64,000 nucleotides of DNA, from NCBI GenBank assembly GCA_964429915.1, contig CAYSDZ010000004.1:92195-156194 (forward strand), given 5' to 3'. Source of the DNA: Alteromonas_F sp964429915 (lineage in GTDB: Bacteria; Pseudomonadota; Gammaproteobacteria; Enterobacterales; Alteromonadaceae). Shown here piece after piece: positions 46,235 through 54,163 of this stretch. The number at the start of each line of letters is the position of its first letter. Within the stretch, counting starts at the first letter, position 1. The notes beneath the pieces were generated by a model. That model saw nothing but the letters and a program-made list of their open reading frames with translations, searched no databases and was not told where the DNA came from. The position numbers were made by a program, and so were the translations under genes.

Positions 46235-46975
46235 CTATCCTATTTTATTTGAATTTGCATGTGATTCCTTAGAATACATAGCACCAATAATCACCCCGAC
46301 TTCAAATAATATCCACATGGGGATCGCTAATAAAACTTGAGAAATAACATCGGGTGGCGTAAGTAACATACCTAAAATAAACGCTATCACAACAACATAA
46401 GGGCGCTTTTTTCTTAAGCTTTCAGCTGACGTAACGCCTGTCCAACAAAGCAATACAATCGCGACAGGAATTTCGAATGACAAACCGAATGCAAAAAATA
46501 TTTTCAGTACAAAACTAAGGTAGCTGTCTATGTCAGTATTCATCACTACCCCTTCTGGGGCGACACTAGAAAAAAAAGCAAAGGCTAAAGGAAATACCAC
46601 AAAATAAGCAAACGCTACGCCCAAATAAAACAATACGGTACTTGATAACATTAACGGCGCAATAAGCTTTTTCTCGTTTTTATATAAACCGGGCGCAACA
46701 AAGCCCCACATTTGATAGAGCACGTAGGGGATCGCAACAAAAAACGAAAAGACCAAAGTGAGTTTAAACGGTGCAAAAAACGGAGACGCCACATCCGTTG
46801 CAATCATCGTTGCGTTATCCGGCAATGAAGCCATTAGCGGCTGTGCTACGTACTGGTACAAATCCTGGGCAAAATAAGCTAAACAACAAAATACCACCAG
46901 CACACTTAATAAAGCACGTAAAATACTGTTTCGCAAATCGATAAGATGAGCAATAAGAGGTTGAGAGTCAGTCAT
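46235..46975 (-). CDS. tatC: Sec-independent protein translocase TatC
   Basis: A 246-residue six-TM inner-membrane protein, the receptor for twin-arginine signal peptides. The family start MTDSQPLIAHLIDLRNSI contains the conserved HLxxLR, and FAPFKLTLVFSFFVAIPYVL and FGLSFEIPVAIVLL are characteristic, including the essential Glu in the latter region. ATG 46975 is used rather than the upstream 47032, which lies within tatB. It overlaps tatB by 8 nt. Confidence 0.97.
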   Translation of the reverse strand: MTDSQPLIAHLIDLRNSILRALLSVLVVFCCLAYFAQDLYQYVAQPLMASLPDNATMIATDVASPFFAPFKLTLVFSFFVAIPYVLYQMWGFVAPGLYKNEKKLIAPLMLSSTVLFYLGVAFAYFVVFPLAFAFFSSVAPEGVVMNTDIDSYLSFVLKIFFAFGLSFEIPVAIVLLCWTGVTSAESLRKKRPYVVVIAFILGMLLTPPDVISQVLLAIPMWILFEVGVIIGAMYSKESHANSNKIG

Positions 46976-47273
46976 TTTTCTTTTTGTAGGGATATTGCAC
47001 AGATTCAGCCGCTTGCTTGAGTTCGTCAACACTTTCTTGTAATTCAGGAGACAAGTCTTTCAGACCTTTAGCCTCTGCTTTTTTTAGATTTTCGTGCAAC
47101 TCATGCACTTGAAGCTGACGTTCAACCTCATTTTTAAAACCATTTGCGGTTTGTTTTACGGTTCGCACCGTTTTCAAGGTGCTTCGAATGGCGCCTGGCA
47201 AGCGCTCGGGGCCTAGCACCAGCAAAGCCAAAATGGCAATACAAAGCAGTTCCCAAAAGCCAACATCAAACAT
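46968..47273 (-). CDS. tatB: Sec-independent protein translocase TatB
   Basis: A 101-residue single-pass membrane protein. The N-terminal helix ends in the conserved LVLGPERLPGAIRS and is followed by an amphipathic helix and a charged tail. It forms the substrate-binding complex with TatC. It starts 6 nt after tatA and overlaps tatC. Somewhat shorter than E. coli TatB (171), which is common. Confidence 0.95.
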   Translation of the reverse strand: MFDVGFWELLCIAILALLVLGPERLPGAIRSTLKTVRTVKQTANGFKNEVERQLQVHELHENLKKAEAKGLKDLSPELQESVDELKQAAESVQYPYKKKND

Positions 47274-47279
47274 AAAATA

Positions 47280-47507
47280 CTAATTTTCTTTTTGCTTTTC
47301 AGATACCGTGCTATTCATCGATTCGTCTGACTTGCTTGACACTTTTTTAGTGTCGTTTTCAAATTCGGCATCATCTTCACTGACCGCTTTTTTGAAGCCT
47401 TTTAACGCACCACCCAAATCAGAACCGATGGATTTCAAACGCTTAGTGCCAAATAGCAGCACAACAATAATTAAAATAATGATTAAACTTGCTGGACTAA
47501 TACCCAT
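47280..47507 (-). CDS. tatA: Sec-independent protein translocase TatA
   Basis: A 75-residue pore-forming TatA. It has a short TM helix (SLIIILIIVVLLFG), the conserved FGTKRLKSIGSDLGGALKGF amphipathic helix and a charged tail. The ATG at 47507 with a GAGG SD is selected over 47534, giving the normal TatA start MGISPASL. It is the first gene of the tatABC-tatD unit. Confidence 0.96.
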   Translation of the reverse strand: MGISPASLIIILIIVVLLFGTKRLKSIGSDLGGALKGFKKAVSEDDAEFENDTKKVSSKSDESMNSTVSEKQKEN

Positions 47508-47596
47508 TAGCGCCTCTTTTTGTATCTGCGACAATTCTTAAATAGTGCAGTGAGTTTACCTGAATATAAATGGAATAGTACAACAACCAGTGAAAT

Positions 47597-47622
47597 AAAA
47601 AAGCCAGCTCACCAGAGCTGGC
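47597..47622 (-). terminator. Rho-independent terminator after ilvH
   Basis: On the reverse strand a perfect 8-bp stem GCCAGCTC/GAGCTGGC with a 4-nt loop (TGGT) is followed by TTTTTT. It lies 45 nt after the ilvH stop and is a textbook intrinsic terminator for ilvIH. Confidence 0.92.
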
Positions 47623-47666
47623 CCTAAAACTGTAAACTTTTGTTAAGCGTTCATGACCTTACATAT

Positions 47667-48164
47667 TTACGCTCTTAAGGCTCGATCACCACGAGCTAAA
47701 CCACACACGCCTGTTCTTGATGATTCGATTATCTCAGCACTCAGTTTCATTGTATTCGCAAAGGCGTCTAACTTTTCAGACGTACCGGTAATTTCAACGG
47801 TGTAATTGTTTGCTTGAACATCTACGATACGTGCGCGGAATATATCGACATTGCGTTTCACTTCCGCTCTTATCACATCGGTGGGTGTAGCCACTTTAAC
47901 CAGCATGAGCTCCCTTTCAATATGCTCGTTCTCGGTTAAATCGACCACTTTAAGTACATCGATAAGTTTATTTACTTGCTTAGTGATTTGCTCGATGGTT
48001 TTATCGTCACCGTGAGTAATAATCGTTAAACGTGACAAGCTAGGGTCGTCAGTCGGCGCAACACATAAAGAATCAACGTTATAAGCCCGTTGAGAAAATG
48101 AAGCGACGATTCTAGATAAAGCACCTGGGGCGTTTTCCATCAATACAGAAATAATTCGTCTCAT
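47667..48164 (-). CDS. ilvH: Acetolactate synthase small (regulatory) subunit IlvH
   Basis: A 165-residue regulatory subunit. The N-terminal ACT domain (RRIISVLMENAPGALSRIVA, YNVDSLCVAPTDDPSLSR) binds valine for feedback control, and the C-terminal domain contains VDVQANNYTVEITGTSEKLD. It stimulates the catalytic IlvI subunit in branched-chain amino acid synthesis. Its start overlaps the ilvI stop codon, so the subunits are co-translated. A strong terminator follows. Confidence 0.97.
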   Translation of the reverse strand: MRRIISVLMENAPGALSRIVASFSQRAYNVDSLCVAPTDDPSLSRLTIITHGDDKTIEQITKQVNKLIDVLKVVDLTENEHIERELMLVKVATPTDVIRAEVKRNVDIFRARIVDVQANNYTVEITGTSEKLDAFANTMKLSAEIIESSRTGVCGLARGDRALRA

Positions 48165-49882
48165 CAGGTTCTCTCCGTCTTGCTTAAACGCATATCGTCC
48201 ATTGCACCATACTTAATTTGCATTGGATAGACATGTTCATTTTGATCCACAGCAATATCCATAAAGACCAACTTATCTTTCATTGCAAAGCACGCCTTCA
48301 TGGCGTCATCTAAATCATCAGGATGATCAACTTTCATCCCAACGTGTCCATAAGCTTCAGCGAGTTTCACAAAATCAGGCATCGAATCCATATAAGAATG
48401 TGAATGACGACCTTTATATATCATGTCTTGCCACTGTCTAACCATGCCAAGCGCACGATTGTTAAGCGATATAATTTTTACTGGCAGGTTGTATTGTAAA
48501 CAGGTAGCTAGCTCTTGAATGTTCATTTGTATACTGCCGTCGCCCGTTACCACTGCCGAGATAGCATCAGGGAAAGCAAACTGCACACCCATAGCAGCAG
48601 GTAAACCAAAGCCCATGGTGCCGAGTCCGCCTGAATTGATCCACTGGCGTGGTTTGGCGAAAGGATAATACAAAGCAGCAAACATTTGATGCTGACCTAC
48701 ATCCGAACTTATATAGGCTTTCCCGTCGGTATGCTTATACAACGACTCAATAACTTGTTGTGGCTTTATCACCGAATCGCTTTTTTGATAGTTAAGACAG
48801 TTTCGTGCTTTGCATGCGTTTATCTGTTTCCACCATGCACTCAATTTTTCTTTTTGTGCCGCTTCATCAATGTCGGGCATGATCGCATTGATCTGGTCCA
48901 ATACGGTATCAATAGAGCCAACAACTGGAATGTGCGCCTTCACCGTTTTGGAAATCGACGCAGGATCGATATCTACATGAATAATAGTGGCATCTGGACA
49001 AAACTTTTCGACGTTATTTGTTACGCGATCATCAAATCGGGCGCCGAGTGCAACAATACAATCGGCTTTGTGCATGGCCGTGTTAGCTTGCAATGTTCCG
49101 TGCATGCCGAGCATGCCCAAGCTTTGTTCGTGTTGCCCCGGAAAAGCACCCAGCCCCATTAATGTTGTGGTTACGGGTAAATTCAGTTTCTCAGCTAGAG
49201 CAATAACCTTGTCTTCAGCGCCTGCCATAATCGCCCCGCCACCCACATACATGACAGGTTGGGCGGCATTCAACAAGACGTCGAGTGCTTTTTTAATTTG
49301 CTTGGGATGACCTTTTTTGGTCGGCTGATATGAACGCATAGTCACGTCTTCAGGAAACACATATTCGTGCTCCTCTGAAACATTCACCAAGTCTTTGGGT
49401 AAATCGACAACAACGGGACCAGGACGGCCTGTATTGGCTAAATAATAAGCCTGGGCTATCGCTTTTGGAATGTCTTCTGCACGTTTAACAAGAAAGCTGT
49501 GTTTAACGATAGGACGAGAACAGCCCACCATATCGGTTTCCTGAAAGGCGTCTTCACCGATGTGTGACGTGGGTACTTGTCCAGACAACACAACCATTGG
49601 GATAGAATCCATATAGGCTGTTGCTATGCCTGTAAGAGTGTTGGTTGCACCAGGGCCTGAGGTAACGAGCACACTGCCCGTTTTTCCAGTCGCGCGAGCG
49701 TATCCGTCAGCCATGTGAGCGGCGGCTTGTTCGTGTCGAACTAGAATATGCTTAACGTGGTCTTGTGCAAAAAGTGCATCGTAAATATCGAGTACAGCCC
49801 CACCTGGATAACCAAATAGTATCTCCACACCTACATCTTTTAGTGCCTCCACAACCATGGCAGCACCCGACATCATCTTCAC
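48164..49882 (-). CDS. ilvI: Acetolactate synthase large (catalytic) subunit IlvI
   Basis: A 572-residue thiamine-diphosphate enzyme that condenses two pyruvates, or pyruvate with 2-ketobutyrate, in valine/leucine/isoleucine synthesis. It shows EILFGYPGGAVLDIYDAL, the catalytic Glu in VRHEQAAAHMADGYARATG, and the ThDP motif GDGSIQMNIQELATC. The frame extends to a TTG at 49912, but GTG 49882 is preferred: GGGAGAG lies just upstream and the product starts MKMMSGAAMV as expected. No attenuator-like leader peptide with Leu/Val/Ile runs was found. Confidence 0.96.
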   Translation of the reverse strand: MKMMSGAAMVVEALKDVGVEILFGYPGGAVLDIYDALFAQDHVKHILVRHEQAAAHMADGYARATGKTGSVLVTSGPGATNTLTGIATAYMDSIPMVVLSGQVPTSHIGEDAFQETDMVGCSRPIVKHSFLVKRAEDIPKAIAQAYYLANTGRPGPVVVDLPKDLVNVSEEHEYVFPEDVTMRSYQPTKKGHPKQIKKALDVLLNAAQPVMYVGGGAIMAGAEDKVIALAEKLNLPVTTTLMGLGAFPGQHEQSLGMLGMHGTLQANTAMHKADCIVALGARFDDRVTNNVEKFCPDATIIHVDIDPASISKTVKAHIPVVGSIDTVLDQINAIMPDIDEAAQKEKLSAWWKQINACKARNCLNYQKSDSVIKPQQVIESLYKHTDGKAYISSDVGQHQMFAALYYPFAKPRQWINSGGLGTMGFGLPAAMGVQFAFPDAISAVVTGDGSIQMNIQELATCLQYNLPVKIISLNNRALGMVRQWQDMIYKGRHSHSYMDSMPDFVKLAEAYGHVGMKVDHPDDLDDAMKACFAMKDKLVFMDIAVDQNEHVYPMQIKYGAMDDMRLSKTERT

Positions 49883-50036
49883 TGTTACTCTCCCATTTTC
49901 GGCATTTGACAATTTTTAGGCAAAGGACTATACCCGACCAAGTAGGAAGAAAAAACACTCAGGCGTCAAATAGCGATATTTCTTCCCAAAATAACGCCGT
50001 TTATAGGATGAGTAATCTAAAATACACAATGATAAA

Positions 50037-50177
50037 CTAAATATTAGGATCAAACTTCTGTTCGGGTGCATATTCAATCAGCTTAATCGGGTACTCATTG
50101 TAGTGAAACAGAAAAGCGAAATAGTTAGCTTTAGAAAAAACGGATTGGTCGGTGCGTTTAACACCTAAGGAGATTGT
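50037..50177 (-). pseudogene. Orphan coding-like tail between ilvI and tRNA-Gly
   Basis: A 46-codon reverse-strand stretch without a start codon reads as protein (KANYFAFLFHYNEYPIKLIE, then YAPEQKFDPNI) and ends in TAG at 50037. An in-frame TGA precedes it. It looks like the C-terminal tail of a gene whose body is gone, but no family was recognised and chance cannot be excluded at this length. The rest of 49883-50202 shows no gene. Confidence 0.3.
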
Positions 50178-50202
50178 TCAGATACGAATGAATTAAAAAG
50201 TT

Positions 50203-50278
50203 TGGAGCGGGAAACGAGATTCGAACTCGCGACCCCAACCTTGGCAAGGTTGTGCTCTACCAGCTGAGCTATTCCCGC
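50203..50278 (-). tRNA. tRNA-Gly(GCC)
   Basis: The reverse strand reads GCGGGAATAGCTCAGCTGG and continues through an anticodon arm CAACC-TTGCCAA-GGTTG with anticodon GCC, then a T-arm containing GTTCGAATC and acceptor 3' strand TTCCCGC, discriminator T and encoded CCA. The acceptor stem pairs over 7 bp. All cloverleaf parts are present in 76 nt. It decodes GGC/GGU glycine codons. Confidence 0.97.
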
Positions 50279-50610
50279 GTATGAAGTGCATGTTGTCTCT
50301 ATCAAGAGAGGGGCGCATTTTATACAAATCTTCTCAACACGCAAGCCTTATTTTGTGTTTTTTATCGAAAAACTTTAATCCTCGCTCTGTAAAATTGTTT
50401 GCGAAATGTGAAAGATGCTGCTTCAACACGCTAGTACTCAAACTATATTTAATGACTCTGCTTTTAAACGCCAAAGCCAAAATATTTTTATATATCGTCA
50501 ATTGGAGTTATTTGCTTTGGCTATTTGCAAGCGCAACTTTTAGACAACTCTGTCGTAAGTTTTCGTTTTGATTAACAGCAAATTAAGATATCAATAGAAG
50601 GACGTTAACG
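50279..50610. other. AT-rich intergenic stretch without recognised feature
   Basis: This 332-bp stretch lies between the tRNA-Gly gene and the RGS-like gene. It should hold the tRNA promoter (reverse) and the promoter of the downstream gene (forward). An AGAAGGA ribosome binding site is at its right end. No credible ORF, terminator or repeat was seen. Confidence 0.5.
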
Positions 50611-51279
50611 ATGGCTTTATTTACAAAGCATGATAAAGAACGATTCATCAAAATTGGTTATTTTTGGTATCCAAAAGACTTTTACGAAATGTATGACGAC
50701 TATTTATTGCAGGTCCCCTTACAGCATTTCACTGAGTTCGTGCAAATAAAAGAGGTTTATGATTTTTTGTTAGAGGTGCGACATTTTAAACCAAGTAAAA
50801 CGTATAGACTTTTTGAGCAATTTATACGGGTTGGGGCGCCTCAAGAAATAAATATATCAAATGAAAGAAGACAAGAGGTCTTAGATTTTCTTGACTCTAC
50901 TGACGGCTTTACTGCTGGTCACATCCGTAGAAAAGGGCGTCCACGTCAACAAAGGCACAATATATGGAGCACAAATAAAAATCCCATCTTTACAGGGTGT
51001 AGACAAGACCTACTGACCGGATTCAAAATCAATTATACAGCAATCATCGACGACCAAAAATTTTGGCGCTCACCCATGTTTTTGGCCATGCATAATTATC
51101 GCACAAAAAAAATGTTAAGATTTTGGAAGACCAATCGCAATATTCCTGTAGAACAAATTTCTCAATCTGCTTTCGATTCTTTACTTGCATCATCGACAAA
51201 TCACGCAAGTCCCGAACAAATGGCCGCTCGTTTTGGCATTACAGTAGAAGAGTATCTCGAAGCAGCTTCAAAATTCTGA
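50611..51279 (+). CDS. RGS-domain-like protein (regulator of G-protein signalling fold)
   Basis: A 222-residue cytosolic protein with a good SD (AGAAGGA). Residues about 45-165 read like an RGS domain: DFLLEVRHFK, then KTYRLFEQFIRVGAPQEINI followed by a conserved Arg, and later DDQKFWRSPMF. The mammalian RGS counterparts are FWxxCEEYK, KKIYNEFIxxxAxKEVNL and DSYxRFLxS. RGS proteins accelerate GTP hydrolysis on eukaryotic G-alpha subunits, which bacteria lack; bacterial examples are sporadic and of unknown function. The C-terminal ~55 residues (ASPEQMAARFGITVEEYLEA) may be a small helical module. Stand-alone gene, convergent with orn. Confidence 0.7.
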   Translation: MALFTKHDKERFIKIGYFWYPKDFYEMYDDYLLQVPLQHFTEFVQIKEVYDFLLEVRHFKPSKTYRLFEQFIRVGAPQEINISNERRQEVLDFLDSTDGFTAGHIRRKGRPRQQRHNIWSTNKNPIFTGCRQDLLTGFKINYTAIIDDQKFWRSPMFLAMHNYRTKKMLRFWKTNRNIPVEQISQSAFDSLLASSTNHASPEQMAARFGITVEEYLEAASKF

Positions 51280-51283
51280 GCAG

Positions 51284-51309
51284 AAGGATAAACGATACTT
51301 ACTATCCTT
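51284..51309 (+). terminator. Possible terminator after the RGS-like gene
   Basis: A 7-bp stem AAGGATA/TATCCTT with a 12-nt loop starts 5 nt after the stop codon. Only a short T-run (TTTAT) follows, so it is a weak candidate. Confidence 0.35.
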
Positions 51310-51388
51310 TATACCCGTTAAGGTTTAGGCTCACTACACGCCTTCATAAGGCATTATTGCGCATGAGTATGTCTTTTTTCATACCCAA

Positions 51389-51931
51389 CTATATTTTAAA
51401 CACCTTTTCCCTGTAAAAACGCAATTCTTCAATAGATTCACGAATATCGTCAAGGGCAAGGTGTACCCCTTTCTTTTTAAAGCTTTCGATTGCAGACGGT
51501 TGCCAGCGCTTTGCTAGCTCTTTAATTGTGCTGACATCCACATTGCGATAATGAAAGTACGCTTCCAAGGTAGGCATGTACTTCACCATAAACCTGCGAT
51601 CTTGACCAATGGAGTTACCGCAAAGAGGAGATTTCCCTTCATCAATATAATCTCGAAGAAAAGCTATGGTCATCACTTCTGCCTCGGCAACTGACACAGC
51701 ACTTTCGCGACACCGTTTAGTTAAGCCGCTTTCTCCGTGGGTTTTCACGCACCACTCATCCATATTGTCTAATATTTCATCGCTTTGATGAATCGCAATC
51801 ACTGGCCCTTCGGCGAGTACGTTTAATTGTGCATCCGTTACTATAGTAGCAATTTCCAACACGACACAGGTTTCAGGATCAAGCCCCGTCATTTCCATGT
51901 CTATCCAAACAAGATTCAAATCATTTTTCAC
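51389..51931 (-). CDS. orn: Oligoribonuclease
   Basis: A 180-residue DEDDh 3'-5' exoribonuclease that degrades 2-5-nt RNAs and pGpG to mononucleotides, ending both RNA turnover and c-di-GMP breakdown. Catalytic residues are in LVWIDMEMTGLD, CGNSIGQDRRF, and HLALDDIRESIEE. The frame extends to 51982, but the GTG at 51931 with an AAGG SD gives the normal N-terminus (MKNDLNLVWIDMEMTGL). It is divergent from rsgA as in E. coli. Confidence 0.96.
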   Translation of the reverse strand: MKNDLNLVWIDMEMTGLDPETCVVLEIATIVTDAQLNVLAEGPVIAIHQSDEILDNMDEWCVKTHGESGLTKRCRESAVSVAEAEVMTIAFLRDYIDEGKSPLCGNSIGQDRRFMVKYMPTLEAYFHYRNVDVSTIKELAKRWQPSAIESFKKKGVHLALDDIRESIEELRFYREKVFKI

Positions 51932-51996
51932 TGAACAATACCTTTCCACTGCGATGACGCGTATCATACACGCAAGTAACACAAGTATGGCAAATA

Positions 51997-53001
51997 GTGG
52001 CTAAAAAACCCAAGTTAACACGCCAGCAAAAAATGCGCGTGGCTGAAAACCGGAAGAAGCGACTGTCAAAGCAACATTCCAATCTCGACAATGCGGTTGC
52101 TGGACGAGTCGTGGGCCGCTTTGGTAAACAAGCAAATGTCGCTACCTCAGAGGGCGTATTGCGTTGTCACATTCGACGAACCATTGATTCTGTGGTGTGT
52201 GGTGATAATGTGATGATGACGCCAGAAAATGACAGCGATGCGAAGATACAAGGTATCATCGAGCTGGTTCACGACCGCAAAAGTCTACTTTCTCGCCCTG
52301 ATTTCTACGACGGTGTTAAACCTGTTGCGAGCAATATTGATCAAATAATTATCGTTAGTTCGATATTACCTGAATTTTCGGGTCACATAATCGACCGCTA
52401 TTTAGTGGCTTGTGAAGATATCGGCATTATGCCTGTTTTACTGGTCAATAAAATCGAGCTTGCTGATAAAACGAAAATTCAAAATATTGAAGAAACCCTT
52501 ACGCTTTATCGCTCATTGGGTTATCAAGTGCTTACAACCAGTTGTAAGACAGAAAAGGGAATAGAGCAATTAAGCGCGCAGCTGCAAGATAAAACGAGTA
52601 TTTTTGTCGGCCAATCAGGCGTAGGGAAATCGAGTTTAATTAATCAGATATTGCCCGATGCAGAAGAATTGGTTGGTGATGTTTCAGACAATTCGGGTTT
52701 AGGCCAACACACGACTACCGCAGCTAAGCTATTAACCCTACCCGAAGGGGGCGAATTAATAGATAGCCCAGGCGTGAGAGAGTTCGCACTATGGCATCTG
52801 CCAGAAGAAAGGGTAACATCAGGCTTTCGCGAGTTTCGACCGTTTATCGGAGGCTGTAAATTTCGAGATTGTAGGCACTTAAACGATCCAGGTTGTTTAA
52901 TAAGAGCCGCTGTTGAAGAAGGTGAAATATCTCGTCAACGCTACGAGAGCTATCACAAAATCATTCAATCCATGGCAGACCAAAAGCCATCCTACCTGTG
53001 A
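51997..53001 (+). CDS. rsgA: Ribosome small-subunit-dependent GTPase RsgA
   Basis: A 334-residue circularly permuted GTPase acting in late 30S maturation. It has an N-terminal OB-fold region (AVAGRVVGRFGKQANV), G4 (LVNKIEL) before G1 (GQSGVGKSSLIN), G3 (DSPGVREF), and a C-terminal zinc finger CKFRDCRHLNDPGC. It starts with GTG. The neighbours orn (divergent) and psd (downstream) match the conserved gammaproteobacterial order. A copy of the dispersed hairpin repeat lies between it and psd. Confidence 0.96.
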   Translation: MAKKPKLTRQQKMRVAENRKKRLSKQHSNLDNAVAGRVVGRFGKQANVATSEGVLRCHIRRTIDSVVCGDNVMMTPENDSDAKIQGIIELVHDRKSLLSRPDFYDGVKPVASNIDQIIIVSSILPEFSGHIIDRYLVACEDIGIMPVLLVNKIELADKTKIQNIEETLTLYRSLGYQVLTTSCKTEKGIEQLSAQLQDKTSIFVGQSGVGKSSLINQILPDAEELVGDVSDNSGLGQHTTTAAKLLTLPEGGELIDSPGVREFALWHLPEERVTSGFREFRPFIGGCKFRDCRHLNDPGCLIRAAVEEGEISRQRYESYHKIIQSMADQKPSYL

Positions 53002-53035
53002 TTTTCAAAAGCGTACTTTTATTGCGTACTAGAAA

Positions 53036-53163
53036 GGAACTTATTGAGATAGACCTAGTGAGTAAAAGAAAGCGTCAAAAAACAGGACGTTTTTTGCCGA
53101 GCGCCATAGGGACATGCTCGCAGCGTCTTTCTTTTACTCACTAGGTCTATCTCAATTAGTTCC
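53036..53163. repeat. Dispersed hairpin repeat element, copy B
   Basis: Arms of 37 nt (53036-53072 and 53127-53163) are complementary with one mismatch and enclose the same core as copy A (53069-53130). The arm sequence (GGAAC.TATTGAGATAGACC...) is unrelated to that of copy A, although both are nearly perfect hairpins. It lies 34 nt after the rsgA stop and upstream of psd, and likely terminates rsgA transcription. Confidence 0.85.
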
Positions 53164-53294
53164 ATCATCTTTGTGTAAGTTCACGCTTTTCTGTTCCTAT
53201 CCCAAACAAACAGTTATGAGACATAACCTTTTTTCTGCAAGTTAGCGACTTAAGTAAGGTAAACTAATGTCTTGTTTATTTGTGGAGTGAGTTT

Positions 53295-54152
53295 GTGCTT
53301 AAGTGGTTTAAAGTAAATGTGCAATACATTTTGCCAAAACATCCAATATCAAGGTTGGTTGGAAAGTTGGCAAGTGCTCAATGTGGCAAACTTACTACTG
53401 CCTTAATTAAATTATTCATTAAACAATTCAATGTAGATATGAGCGAGGCTGAGTTCTCAGATGCTGAGGATTATTCAAGCTTTAACCAATTTTTTACTCG
53501 CGCCTTAAAACCCGGTTTGCGTCCAATTGATGATTCAGCTGAACACCTCGTTCACGCTGTCGACGGCGCGGTTAGCCAAGCGGGTAAAATAGAGATAGAT
53601 AGTATTTTTCAAGCCAAAGGACATAATTACAGCCTCACCGCGTTACTGGGTGGTAAGCCCGAGTTAGCTACGCCTTTTAAAAATGGCGACTTTGCCACGA
53701 TCTATTTGTCACCTAAAGATTATCATCGCATTCATATGCCGATAGACGGCACACTTACCGATATGATTTACGTACCCGGTGAACTTTTTTCAGTGAACCC
53801 TTTAACTGCGCAACATGTGCCTGGTTTATTTGCTCGCAACGAACGCGTGGTGGCTTTATTTGATACACCTGTTGGAAAAATGGCGATGGTATTGGTGGGT
53901 GCAACCATTGTCGCGAGCATCGAAACGGTTTGGGCGGGTACAGTCACCCCTCCTGCTACTAAGCAAATTGTACATTGGCAGTATGATGATGACGCTATGT
54001 GCTTAAAAAAAGGGGAAGAGATGGGACGATTCAAGCTGGGTTCAACGATCGTGGTATGCTTTGAAGCTGATGCGATCGAACTGAACTCGTTACTCCCCCA
54101 ACAAATAACTCGACTAGGTACACACTTCGCCTCGTTCAAAAACAAACAGTAA
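53295..54152 (+). CDS. psd: Phosphatidylserine decarboxylase proenzyme
   Basis: A 285-residue membrane-associated enzyme that makes phosphatidylethanolamine. The self-cleavage motif LGST (GRFKLGSTIVV) near the C-terminus generates the pyruvoyl group. Also present are QAKGHNYSLTALLGG and YLSPKDYHRIHMP, with the catalytic His/Asp region. The frame extends to TTG 53280, but GTG 53295 has a GGAG SD and gives MLKWFKVNVQYILPKH, matching the E. coli start. Downstream is a DMT transporter gene. Confidence 0.96.
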   Translation: MLKWFKVNVQYILPKHPISRLVGKLASAQCGKLTTALIKLFIKQFNVDMSEAEFSDAEDYSSFNQFFTRALKPGLRPIDDSAEHLVHAVDGAVSQAGKIEIDSIFQAKGHNYSLTALLGGKPELATPFKNGDFATIYLSPKDYHRIHMPIDGTLTDMIYVPGELFSVNPLTAQHVPGLFARNERVVALFDTPVGKMAMVLVGATIVASIETVWAGTVTPPATKQIVHWQYDDDAMCLKKGEEMGRFKLGSTIVVCFEADAIELNSLLPQQITRLGTHFASFKNKQ

Positions 54153-54163
54153 GTGATTTCCTA

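Noticed and set aside
48686..49162. 158-aa forward ORF opposite ilvI
   Set aside because: Antisense shadow of a strongly conserved gene; no family resemblance.
49883..50036. Attenuator leader upstream of ilvI
   Set aside because: No short ORF with a run of Leu/Val/Ile codons and no terminator/antiterminator pair could be seen.
50203..50278. tRNA-Gly as attachment site of an integrated island
   Set aside because: No direct repeat of the tRNA 3' end and no integrase gene were found within the window.
50281..50571. 96-aa forward ORF after the tRNA-Gly gene
   Set aside because: Starts immediately beside the tRNA with no ribosome binding site and reads as AT-rich random sequence.
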